Shown here in pieces: positions 1-13,200 of a DNA stretch of 64,000 nucleotides. This DNA comes from Adineta steineri (lineage: Eukaryota > Rotifera > Eurotatoria > Adinetida > Adinetidae): positions 19,624 to 83,623 of the forward strand of contig CAJNOI010000304.1 of assembly GCA_905250115.1 (NCBI GenBank), in the 5' to 3' direction. The translations under genes and the position numbers were made by a program. How positions within the stretch are numbered: the stretch's first letter is position 1; the number at the start of each line of letters is the position of its first letter. The notes under the pieces were generated by a model, which was given only the letters and a program-made list of their open reading frames with translations, was not told where the DNA came from and ran no database searches.

Positions 1-871
1 TTTTGTTCATATAAACAACAAAAAAGTAAAACACAAATATTCTGTGCAAATGAATATAATTTAACTGGTTTATGTGATCGTCGTTCATGTCCATTGGCTA
101 ATTCTCAATATGCAACTGTTCGAGAAGAAAAAGGTATTTTATATCTTTACATGAAAGTTGTTGAACGTTCACATTATCCAAAAAAACAATGGGAAAAAGT
201 CAAATTGCACGAAAGTTATATTCGTGCATTGAAACAAATCAATGAACATTTAATCTATTGGCCACGTTTCGTGAGACATAAATGTAAACAACGTTTAACT
301 AAACTAACACAATACATTATACGAACACGTCGCTTAATGTTAAAGAAAACTGCTAAACAAGAATTAGTACCAATCAAAAAGAAAGCTGAAAGACGTGAAA
401 CTCGCCATGAAGAAAAAGCATTTGTTGCAGCTAATATTGATCGTGCTATTGAAAATGAACTACTTGATCGATTGAAAAAAGGAACTTATGGAGACACATA
501 TACATTTCCAGTTAATGCAATTTCATGTAAGAGATTTTTTTTCTAAATATTCTATTGGAAATAAATTATTTTCTATTATAGTGGATGAAGAAGATGATGA
601 AAGTGAAAGTGAAGATGAAAAGGAAGAAGAAGAAGAAGGTGAAAATGAACAAGAGAGTGAAGAAGAAGTTGAATATGTGGAAGATTTCGATGAAAGTGAT
701 GCTGAAGATATGGAAGATATGGGTGATGATGATGTTGATGAAGAACTAATTAAAGCACTTCCACCATCCAAGAAACGTCGAATGGAAATCGAATATGAAT
801 CAGTACCAACAAAGAGTAAAGAACGTTTGAAACATCGACGACAACCATCATCGAATAATACCAACGCGTGA
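1..871 (+). CDS. MAK16: MAK16 homologue, 3' part (ribosome biogenesis), 5' end outside window
   Basis: Nucleolar protein needed for 60S ribosomal subunit maturation. The window opens inside the coding sequence, in frame 1. The first visible residues contain [12 protein letters not shown] and [17 protein letters not shown], the hallmark Cys-bearing N-terminal block of MAK16. [24 protein letters not shown] and the [13 protein letters not shown] segment follow, all in family order. Exon 1 ends at 526 (donor gtaaga) and exon 2 runs 582-871. The second exon encodes a very acidic Glu/Asp tract and then a basic tail ([10 protein letters not shown]), as in other MAK16 proteins. Only about 20 residues of the usual N-terminus are missing. 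An AATAAA lies about 30 bp after the stop. Confidence 0.95.
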
Positions 872-978
872 TTTACTCTTTTTGTTTTTTGTTTTGTGTT
901 AAATAAAAACAACTTAGATGAAAAGAACCAAATTTAGTTTTTTTCTTACTTTGATATGTAGAAACTAATATCATTTAG

Positions 979-1343
979 GTTGAAATACCTGTTCGAGGTG
1001 CTGAACGAGCTGGCGTCATTTATTGTTATGCTACAAGAAATTCACCTGATGATGAGTAAGTCTTTTAATTTGAAATTATAAGTCGTAAAAAAATATTGTC
1101 ATACGATATATTCTTTGATAAATACAAAGCAAATATTTTTCTCATCACAAAAAAATATATTTTCTCTATTAAAAATCGATTAATAGTTTTTTTTTATGTT
1201 ATTCAGTATAAGATTATTTCACCATAATCGATTGTTTTTTGTTACTATTTAGATGGCATGTCGACAAACTAGAATTTAAAGCTAGCAATCAACCTGAACG
1301 TTATCTTTTCTACGATCGTGAATTACGACGAAAATCAAAATAA
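979..1343 (+). pseudogene. Orphan COA1-like C-terminal exons (no visible 5' end)
   Basis: Two exons (979-1055 and 1253-1343) are joined by a clean gtaag..ttag intron and end in TAA. They read VEIPVRGAERAGVIYCYATR, then a WHVDKLEF core, then a basic end. This resembles the C-terminal half of the mitochondrial cytochrome c oxidase assembly factor COA1 (pattern IPV.G....G.LY...R.....WH.DE). No start codon or N-terminal membrane segment can be fitted in the 107 bp after the MAK16 stop. Splicing from MAK16 is out of phase. It could be a truncated relic, a gene whose 5' exon is rearranged elsewhere, or an unrecognised family. The reading frame and splice sites are intact, so recent truncation is possible. 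Confidence 0.45.
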
Positions 1344-1423
1344 ACATTTTTTCATCTTTTTCTTTTCATTTACTTAAATAAAACTTCCTAAACATCCTTC
1401 ACCTTTTCCTCTTATCCTTGTAG

Positions 1424-3565
1424 ATGTTAATCATCATTTTTTTAACATTTATTTTATTCACGTCCGGTCATAGTTATAATTGGTCTGATCTTGATATTCC
1501 AGTTGAACATTCGATTTATTTCTTCACAAATAATCCTTCCATACATATTCAATGTCTTCATGATAAAGATCAATGTCCTTATTATGAACAAGCAAAAAAT
1601 CTTCCATCATCTGATATAGCATGTTGGGGTTATGAAAATAATTGTAAAAATAATGCATCACTTATTCAATGTCCTGATGATAGTCGTGGTTGGACAACAT
1701 CGAAAGAAAAACAAATATATGAATTTTGGAGAACAGCAGATTTTGGTTATATATCAGAAAAACGGAATGAATTAAGAGAATTTTGTTCACCATCACCATC
1801 ATCATCTCTTGAATGTGTTGATCATTTACGTTTTTGTCGAGCAAAAAATATTTTTATTGATTTTCGACATACTCAAACATCGAAACATCATGATCGTTAT
1901 CGAGAAGATATACTTAAACCTGGTGATATTGGTGGTTATTGTAAATTAAATCATGAGGATTTACGAAAAAATGGTGATCATAAAAGTCCATTACAAAGCT
2001 GGTTTTCTGAATTACAAGTTTTTAAAGAAATTAATGAAACCGATTCATTTTCTTGTGATTTAACTATAACAAAACCAACAATTATGATCAAACTTGATAG
2101 TGGATATAATATGTATCATCATTTTTGTGATTTTATTAATTTATATATATCTCAACATATGAATAATACATTTACAAAAGATATACAAATTATTTTCTGG
2201 GATACAAGTAACAATGATTATTGGAGTTTTTTTTCTCCAACATGGAATGCATTTACATCAAATCGTCTTATACATATTAAAGAATTTGAAGGGAAACGTG
2301 TATGTTTCGAAAATGTTATTTTTTCATTTCTTGCTCGAATGTTTTACGGTAAGAGAAAAATAAAATAAAATAAATTTTATCTTTTATTTAATTTAAACCA
2401 AAGGTTTTTATTATAATATGCCATTGATACCAGGATGTTCACAAACAAGTTTATTTCGTTCATTTCAACAATATATTATTCATCGTCTTCATATACCACA
2501 ATTAGGTCCATTAAAATCTAATCAAGTACGAATCACATTATTAAATCGTACAACACAATTTCGACAGATTTTGAATGTTAATGAAATTGTCGAACATTTA
2601 AGAAATGTCTCAACAAATGGAAATAACGATTATAGTATAAATGTAGTAGATTATAATGCTCATATGCCATTTATTCAACAATTGAATATAACGCATAATA
2701 CAGATATTTTTATGGGTAAGTTTCTCAAATAAGAATATATAATGATATATTCTTATATTTTCATAATAGGCAGTATATAAGTCTTTATGCTTTATTGATT
2801 AAATATTTTAACGAAAGTTAATTTGAATTTCCAGTAAATATATGCTTTTGCATGAATTGCTTATGCTAAAAATATGAATAATATATGTATTAAATTATTC
2901 CGGAGTTATTATGTAACGATTAACACGTTCGAAGCAATAGGAATAGTGTTTTTTCATAATGGATGATGGACTTTATTTCTTGCGCTAAGTAACCAACGCA
3001 GGATAGAAATATTCAATTTTGTCTATAATAAGACTTACTCATAGATCACATCACATCGAAAGAATGAAATACTGTCATTCATCAAGTTATAACAGTTAAT
3101 AATAATCTCGTTTTGTTTTCTAACTGATTTGTATGCATGTGATTGTTTGCTCAAATTGAAAAATATATGACTATTACCATTTCTTTTGCAGGAATGCATG
3201 GTGCTGGTTTGACTCATTTACTTTTCTTACCTGATTGGGCAACCATTTTTGAAATTCATAATTGTGAAGATAAAGATTGTTATAATGATTTAGCTCGTCT
3301 TCGTGGTGTTAAATATTTTACATGGGAAAATGAAGGTAAAGCTTATCCACAAGATGAAGGAAAACATCCAACATTAGGAACACCACATAAAAAATTTACA
3401 AATTATGCATTTGATAAATATGAATTTACTCGTATTGTACGTAAAATGGTTAAATATGTTAAAGAACATCCAGCTTATCGTGCAGCAAAACGAATGAAAT
3501 ATTCCCCACCGCCAACATTAGATATTCAACAGCAAAATACAAAAACAAGCAAAGTTGAATTTTAA
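1424..3565 (+). CDS. EOGT: EGF-domain-specific O-linked GlcNAc transferase (EOGT)
   Basis: Transfers GlcNAc to Ser/Thr of EGF repeats in the ER lumen. Three exons (1424-2348, 2404-2715, 3192-3565) give 536 aa, close to the 527 aa of the human enzyme. Residues 1-17 form a signal peptide ([14 protein letters not shown]). Family blocks appear in order: [25 protein letters not shown]-like [42 protein letters not shown], then after intron 1 MPLIPGC, and after intron 2 [16 protein letters not shown] and [11 protein letters not shown]. The extreme C-terminus is KVEF where vertebrate EOGT has a KDEL-type signal. The ATG directly abuts a pyrimidine-rich tag acceptor. Intron 2 is long for this window (476 bp) and shows nothing recognisable. 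Confidence 0.96.
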
Positions 3566-3768
3566 ATTTTTTCTCATTTTGTGCAATCTCATATATACGA
3601 TTTTTTTTGTGATAAACGCAAAAAAAACCTTGTTTTTTTCATGTTATAAAAATATATAACAGGGTGCTATTTTAGAGAATATTATTGTAAATCGATTTTT
3701 GATTACAATAATACATTATTTATATAAATTATATCAGGGTGTAGAAAATATTTTAGATTAGTTCACTT

Positions 3769-5786
<2,018 letters not shown>

Positions 5787-5974
5787 TAAAACTATTCTAT
5801 TTTTTTGTTTTTCAATGATTTTGTATATTACAATTTTTATTTCGAAAAAAAAAGATTGAAATCGAAATGTAGATAAAACAAATATATGTATTATTTAAGA
5901 AAAAAAAACATTCGAAAACGTCATTTTTAAATATTCATATAACAATCATTATAGAAAAATAGAAAATATATTTT

Positions 5975-7871
5975 TTAAAAGCGATCTTGATAAATGAAAG
6001 TACTATTTGGTTCTTGAATGGACTTTTCCGATTTCTGAAAAAAACATTCTTAATGATTATTATCTTGAATACTTTACAAACCTACTAACGTACTAAATTT
6101 TCTTCTGAATGCAATCGACTTGAACTTATTTCAACTGTACTAAATTTTCCTTGACGATATCGTTGTCGATATTTATGAATATACGTAAATATTGCATCAC
6201 ATACAATATCTGCAATCACCATAAATCCAATACCAGAACCTTAAATAATAATATTTCAAAAGTAAAAATTAGTTTAGGAATATTAAGATTTAGTTAGAAT
6301 ACCAATAGCAACAAATAAATTAACTATATTAAATTGTCCACCGTTTCCTGATATAGCAATAACAAAACGTAGTCCATAGATTTTTGATAGGATTCGATAA
6401 TCTGTACCATTTTGATGATATTTTTGTCCAGATCTAATAAATATATGAAATAATGTGTTTAGTTATCGATGAATTTTACCGATAATTAACACCGGGTGAA
6501 TTTTTATCATCACCACTTTGTAATATACTAAATTCAAGTGTTGGATAACAACGACTTTGATGAAAATCAAAATTACATGTCCAATCTTGACGAATTTCAA
6601 TTAAACCTCCCTAAATTCTCGATGCTTTTTAGCTAATTCTTCATTTTAGAAATAATATTTACTTCAAGTAAAAGAGCTGTTTTATTTGTCTTAAGATTAG
6701 TAAGAATATCACCAATACGTATAATAGGACATCGAGGATCGTTATCTTTATCATATCGGCATGAGAAATTGGTATCATCACGAACATTTCTCCTACGAAG
6801 AAAACATAAATATAAATATTCTACTGAACAGTATAGCAGTCATAACTTACAAAGTAATATTAAACAATGTAAATGTTACCACTGTTTTTAAATAAACAGT
6901 AAAATTTGCTACATCATCACTATTCATTATGTATTCACTGAAATAAAGTAATTACGTAGTTTTATTAATTAAAATCTTCATCTTACGTTGATTTTGAAAG
7001 TTCTTCAGGACACCAAGCATGTATTTCACAAACAGATACAGACTCATTCTGTACACTATCTACGCACTTTCCAGTAAAATAACCTGAATTATATTATTCA
7101 TATTATCAATATGATAGATAAAATTTATTTACCAAATGTATTTGGTGTTGGCTGATCTTGTGGACATGTGTCATTTGTTGATGTTGTATTACAAATTAAT
7201 TTATCTTCTAGTGCCTATGTAGAAAAATTAAAATTTCTTATAACAAAAATCTTTTCTTTTACTCACACTTGGACAATTTCCTTCTACTTGATTATAAGTA
7301 ACTGTTTGTCGTGTAGCAATAAAAAATGCATTGTTTTCCTGAAGAGAAAACTATTGTAGACATGAACTGAAAATTCATTTAACATACAAGTGGAGGAAGC
7401 TGATATTCAGCTGTATCCCATAAATGTGATGAATCAGTACCTTAAACATCAAAAACATATTTTTTTTCTATAAAAATCTTATTTTCTATTAACTTACCAA
7501 CGTTGGATATTGTAGAATTGCCTGTTACTTTCGCAATTCCTTTGACTTTTATTATACTTGTTCCACGTGGTTCTTGAAATTGTTGATAACCTTGTTTATA
7601 CCAAACGATATAACTAAATATTAAATAGAGTTCGAAATTTGAATCATATAAATCAATTATTTACAGTGCTATATAAGCAAATATAATTAATTGAAGTAAA
7701 CGATAAAGAAGAGCAACGAATGTATTTGGTACTTGAACAACTTTAACTGTTGAGTAAGTGTAAAATGTATCGAAAATGAAAGCCGAGAAAACCTTTTTTA
7801 CTAAAACAAAAATAATTATTGTATTCTATAAAAAAGAATACGAAATAGTCAGTCTCACTTGATACACCCAT
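5975..7871 (-). CDS. P2RX: P2X purinergic receptor (ATP-gated cation channel)
   Basis: Trimeric plasma-membrane cation channel opened by extracellular ATP. Thirteen exons (7859-7871, 7665-7800, 7498-7613, 7388-7440, 7267-7338, 7133-7214, 6987-7083, 6851-6937, 6663-6792, 6480-6610, 6303-6433, 6094-6239, 5975-6034) sum to exactly 417 aa. It has an intracellular N-terminus with the Y-x-T-x-K motif (YSTVK) and TM1 (LLYRLLQLIIFAYIALYIVW). The ATP-binding lysines lie in IIKVKGIAK, ANFT carries the conserved Thr, GG..IEIRQDWTCNFD and SPGVNYR follow, and the later Lys lies in SKIYGLRF. TM2 begins VAIGSGIGFMVIADIVCD, followed by the YxxxK tail motif (YRQGK). Extracellular cysteines are conserved. The first coding exon holds only 13 nt. 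Introns are 45-70 bp. The tail after TM2 is short. Confidence 0.95.
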
Positions 7872-8770
7872 CTTATTCTTTCATATGATAATAGGACAGC
7901 AAGAACAAAAAATAAATATAAAGCAAACTTTATCTGTAGTGTGTAAAGAGAAGCTTATCAGAAATATCAACGAAATACTACGAAAGAATTTCATAGGCTT
8001 GTTTTTATCTTGAGCTAAAGTTTGATGATTAATAATTGTCAATAGTTTGTAAGCGATTTAATGAATTTGATCCCGCAAAAAAAGATCTCAGAAAAGGAAT
8101 TGTCCAGATACCATAAGTTAAAAGTTATAAGTATGTCAGAAAGTCTGTTTATTAATAGATGCAATTTATTATTAGGTGAAATTTTTAGAAGACGAGTAAT
8201 TGTATAGGACACGCTGAAAAGAAAAATATCATATAAAATGTAAAAAATTGCAGTTTGGAATGTTATTATTCAAATTTTTGATACATATTGAATCATAAAC
8301 AAAGATTTAGAAATTATAGGAAAATTAAATTAGTAGAAGACTAGTATTAAATTGAAGTTATATTTACTATTCCTTTTATAATCGCTAACGAAATTCATTG
8401 CATCGAAATAGAGTTTTTCGAGTGGATGAATTTTATCATTAATAATCTCCGTATTTATTTTTATATGACATCATTAAACTCTTATTATCATAATCTATTC
8501 AAATAACTACCAAAAACTGTCTTCGTTTTTATAATTGGTTATTTACCCGAATAGTACGCATTTGACATGATCATTTTTATGAAAATAATAAATTCAACTT
8601 CAATAATTGACATTTATATGTACAGAAAAGAAACAGAAATAAATCAACATTTACTCGCTTTGCAAAGTACTAAATACAAGCGGATTATTAAGATAAGAAA
8701 AACATATGCCATTTTATCACACAAAAAATATTCTTAAATATCTTATTTAAGATAGACAAACGAATAGTTT
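7872..8770. other. Intergenic region upstream of P2X
   Basis: No coding exon, repeat or RNA gene recognised. It lies 5' of the minus-strand P2X gene and 3' of the minus-strand unknown gene, so it should hold the P2X promoter. Confidence 0.5.
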
Positions 8771-10013
8771 CTATATGAAAGTATGTGAATTTATTTTTGT
8801 TATTTTATTTGAATAATAGATATCAGTTAATTGATCTTTAAATGCATGATAACGTTTATCATTTAATGCATTTATTTGAATAATATTATTTTCACGTTGT
8901 GACATGACGAATAAATCTTTTATAGTAAATTTATTTTTATTTTCTTTTGTACGTAATTCATAACATTGATGACGAAGTGATGGAGTTAATAATGAATCAA
9001 AAAATACTAAAGCAGATATTGATTGTGGTAAATAAAGATAATCGGATAGATTATCTAATTGAGGAATTTCTTGAATAAATTGTGAACGATTGAGAAATAA
9101 ATCAACTAATGGTTCAAGATATTCATTTGTTGACAGCGGAAATTTTATATGATCAAAATTAATTGTTTTACGTAAGAAATATTCACTTCCTATTTTCAAT
9201 ATGAAACTTTGTTTTTTATGAGAAAAAAAAATTTTTTACCAAGAAAAATTAATGGGACATTTTTCTTAGATGATAATGTATTTGAAAAGATATAAATGGA
9301 ATTTTTATTCGTTTGATTAGAAAAATAACCCGATGATATTATTCGAACATTTGGATAAATAAAATTAGCAGAAGATTGAATTAAATCCAATGAAAATAAA
9401 TATGTTAATTGTGTTCGCGATGCAATTGTTATATTATCAATACTTGATGATAATGAATCATAATGATCATTGGAATAGATGCTTGATGATTTACTAAAAT
9501 CATTATGAAATGAGAATATTGTGGATTTTGTTTTCGTTAATAAATATATGACCGATATTTATGAAATCTAATCTGCCTAATAATTAACCTTTGATTGAAA
9601 CAGACAAGATAAGTTGTATCAGACCTTTTTGTTTTCATTTGGGAATAAGAAAAATACATATCGATTACTCATAATAGTAGAGGGACTTCGATTTTATCTC
9701 TTATCGATAGTCAATTTTAACGTCAATAATAACTTACTGACAACTGGATAATATAGTTTTGATTGTGTCTTACATAGAATCTAATTCATATTTGAAATTA
9801 TCGAGACCTTCTATTAATAATTAAATCTTTTGATAATCTAAGTAAAATATGAAACATGTGTCATTCATTACTATGACAGTAATTACTCTTCACATAGATT
9901 AAAGATATGTCAGAAAAAAAAACTTTCGTCATTAATCTTCTTTGAATCATTTTCATTTTCACCTACGAAATCATCTCTTGTTTAATTGAATTTGTTTGTT
10001 TCGATGAGTTCAT
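8771..10013 (-). CDS. Unrecognised 239-aa protein, three-exon model
   Basis: I do not recognise the family. The best model has exon 1 at 9967-10013 (ATG, donor gtaggt), exon 2 at 9240-9493 and exon 3 at 8771-9189. Lengths 47+254+419 sum to a multiple of three and all junctions are GT..AG. The product starts MNSSKQTNSIKQ, then SSSIYSNDHYDSLSSS, a mixed alpha/beta-looking middle (YPNVRIISSGYFSN, NVPLIFLG) and a Leu/Asp-rich C-terminal half (DYLYLPQSISALVFFDSLL, FTIKDLFVMSQREN). There is no signal peptide, membrane segment or Cys pattern. The first exon is the weakest part of the model: intron 1 is about 470 bp and other 5' exons are possible. Exons 2 and 3 are well supported by an open frame and codon use like the neighbours. 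Confidence 0.6.
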
Positions 10014-10266
10014 GTCAAAACCAATCATCATTAATTAATAAAAGAAACAAAGAGAAAGATCTTTCTTATATTCAGCAACTGGCGCCGAATAGTCTTCTTT
10101 GGTTGATTAAAGAAAGTAAATATTTGAGAGACAAAAATAAAAAGAAAGACATTGCAATTTAGACATACACACATACACACACACACATAAATAGACAAAA
10201 AAAAAAAAGAAAAGAAAAACGAGCGAGAAAAACACAAAAAATAAATATGAGGAATTAATTTCTTTT
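10014..10266. other. Short intergenic region with poly-A and (CA)n tracts
   Basis: About 250 bp between the PKA-C stop and the unknown gene's start, both minus-strand. It contains a CACACA/ACATAC microsatellite near 10163-10190 and an A-rich run near 10199-10225. No gene seen. Confidence 0.5.
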
Positions 10267-13200
10267 TTAAAATTCATGAAATTCTTTTTCATATAAATTA
10301 ACTGATGAACGAGCTGGTTCTTCATCTTCAGCATCGGGAAAATTATTTGTACGGATATCTGGTACCCATGGTGCACGAACTTTTTTCAAAAATATATGTA
10401 GCCAATCAATATCACGAAACCAAGCATGTTTCTTTATATCGTTTATACCATTAAACATTAAACCAAGTCGTTTTGTTAAATCTTTTTGTAATAAACCTTT
10501 TATAATTTCAATTAAACTATCCGTAAAAAATGAACGAGGTCGAAATTTTGCACTAATTATTTTATGGTAAATTTTTTGTTGATCTGCATCCTTCAAAACA
10601 AAAACAACGTTAAATCACATTAAAAATTTAATTAAATTAAAAATATTTTTACCCAAAATGGAGAATAACCAGCATTCATTTCAAATATTAATACACCTAA
10701 GGCCCAATAGTCAACTCCCATATTGTAACCTCGACCAAGAATGATTTCCGGTGCAAGAAATTCAGGTGTACCACATAGGGTATATGCTTTACCTCGATCA
10801 ATTTTCTTTGCAAAACCTTTTTGAAATATTTCTTATATTTAAATATACAAAAAACTAATTTATCATCTTACCAAAATCACACATTTTTATATAACCATAA
10901 CGATCGATGAGCAAATTTTCGGGCTAAAACAAGAAGAAAAAAAGATATGTATATAAAATTTGCATAAATAAAAAATGTACTTTGAGATCACGATAAACAA
11001 TACCCAATAAATGTAGGTATTCAAGTGCGAGAATAATTTGAGATGAATAAAATTTGGCTTTTTTCTCATCAAATCGTTCACAATCACGTAAATGTCGAAA
11101 TAATTCTCCACCTTCAATTAATTCCAGACCAATATAAAGATTAGCATTGTCTTTAAAAGAGAAATAAAATCTTATTATAAATGGAAAATTTAATGCTTGT
11201 AATATGCGTTTTTCATTAACAACATGTTCTTCTTGTTTCATTTTATGTGCACTTTTCTTATTAATAATTTTTAATGCTACACGATAAGATTTTATTGTTG
11301 AATCATTAGGGTTTGTTATTTGAAGATAATCAGGTAATGGATCACGTATACATTTAACTTCTTTAACAGAACCAAATGCACCACGTCCAAGTGGTCGACT
11401 TATTTGAAAATCTTTATAGGCTAATTGAAATGTTGCTGGTGATGCATATCGACTATCGAATTCTTCGCGTGCTTGTTTATAACATTCACTTGGTATAACA
11501 CCTGATGTTGTTGATGATGATCCACTAGTTGATGACGGACCTCCTCCCATTGGCGCATGCGTAAGGAGAACTATGAAAAGAAAATATTATATTATAATGT
11601 AAAAACATACATCATATTTTATCTAGATGTAAGAAGAAAAAAAAAGAAAATTACTAACTATATTTTTCGATAGGTGAATATAAATCACAGGTAGAAAATA
11701 TATTTTTATTTTGACGCTATGACGTAATCAATCGTATTGCAAAATTTATATGTAAATTTTTTGATGAAATTCTATTAATAAATGTATACTTGTGTTTTTG
11801 ATGTTTCTATACTCAATGAATGTAAGACAGTCTATTATAAATTCTTCTAACTGTTTTTCTTTTTTTCTATCTAAAATGGTTGATGGTATTTACAAAAACC
11901 CATCGACTTATTTTTTTCCATTTAGAAAAGTACTAAATATCCAATTTATGTAAAAAAACATCAAATATGGGTCAGCTATCTTGACATTACGAAATTAATA
12001 TTAGTAAATAAATAGAATTATCTAAGAAGATGATCCCATTCATAAGTCAACTCTTGTGACTCAAAAACAACTTTTCTCATAAATTTTTTTTCTCTCCTAA
12101 AGATCAGTTATTATTACGCTTTACTAAACAAGATTTCAGTTAGAATAAATAAAGAGAGAGAAAAAAATGAACATCATTAGATAGGCTTTGAAATGCAAGC
12201 GTAAGAGTTAAATAAAAATAAACGAGTCAGTGTTTTTTTTCTCTCTTTTTTCTATTCTTGTATATTCATTAATCAAAAGAAAATAAAAAAAAACTAAATG
12301 TTAGATGTATTTAGATTTTTATTTTCTTTAGGAAACTATTTCCTGCCAAAATAGAAGCTATTGTTAAATATTAAATATATAAAATTTGTTTTTCTAATAA
12401 ATAAATAAATATATGTATCTATGTATAATAAACGAATAGAGAACTCATAAGAAACCAATATGTTTAAACAGATAATAATCTTAAAAATCAATCCTTTTCA
12501 TTCTTTTTCTATTTTTGCCTCTTGAGATGCAACGATGGAAGAAAACTGTTAAGCAGACGAAGAAAATTTTTTGCCTGACTATCTCGCCTGTCACACATTG
12601 CTCAAAGCGACAGTATATATGCATTTCTCGTTAAAGACTTACTACGCTTCTTCCTAATGTGATCACCAACCACAGAAAACATAAAGAAAAGTAGTAATAG
12701 CAAGAACTATAGTTTGTGTTTCCTACATCATCTCTCTCGAGTTACTCGATAAAGTAGTCCTACTACAACGGCTACACATCACTCAGTCCTAATAGAAAAA
12801 CTCATGCACGCATATGCGTTTTTTTCCCAATTTAATTGAACAATATATAAGAAATATGGAATGAATGAACGAATGAACGAAAGAAAAAGAAAAATAGTGT
12901 GGTTAGAGTTCTTTGTTGTTCTTATGTTTTTTTGTCTAACACAAAAAAAGAAAGAATCTTTCGTCGAGAAGATCTAAACTATTACTTATTATGATAAAAA
13001 TAATGATAATAGAACGAGAAAATCACGTTGCGTAAAAAAATATATATCGGCAAATGAGTCTCGTTAATGAAATTTAAGTATATCGAAAAATTTGTACTTA
13101 TTCTTCTTCTTATATTTCGAATCAGATGATCGATAAGAGTGCAAATCAAATAATTGAAATTATTTTTTTTTTGTTTCGAATAAAATTAGAATGTATAAAT

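Noticed and set aside
523-912. 129-codon Ser-rich frame on the minus strand opposite MAK16
   Set aside because: Mirror image of the acidic GAA/GAT tract of MAK16; the Ser/Thr run is the complement of the Glu/Asp codons.
872-1343. Read-through or splicing fusion of MAK16 with the COA1-like exons
   Set aside because: The only possible donor near the MAK16 stop (gtgatt) gives the wrong phase for the exon at 979.
10031-10376. Phe-rich minus-strand frames near the PKA-C stop
   Set aside because: Produced by poly-A and CA microsatellite; no homology and overlapping the real kinase exon in another frame.
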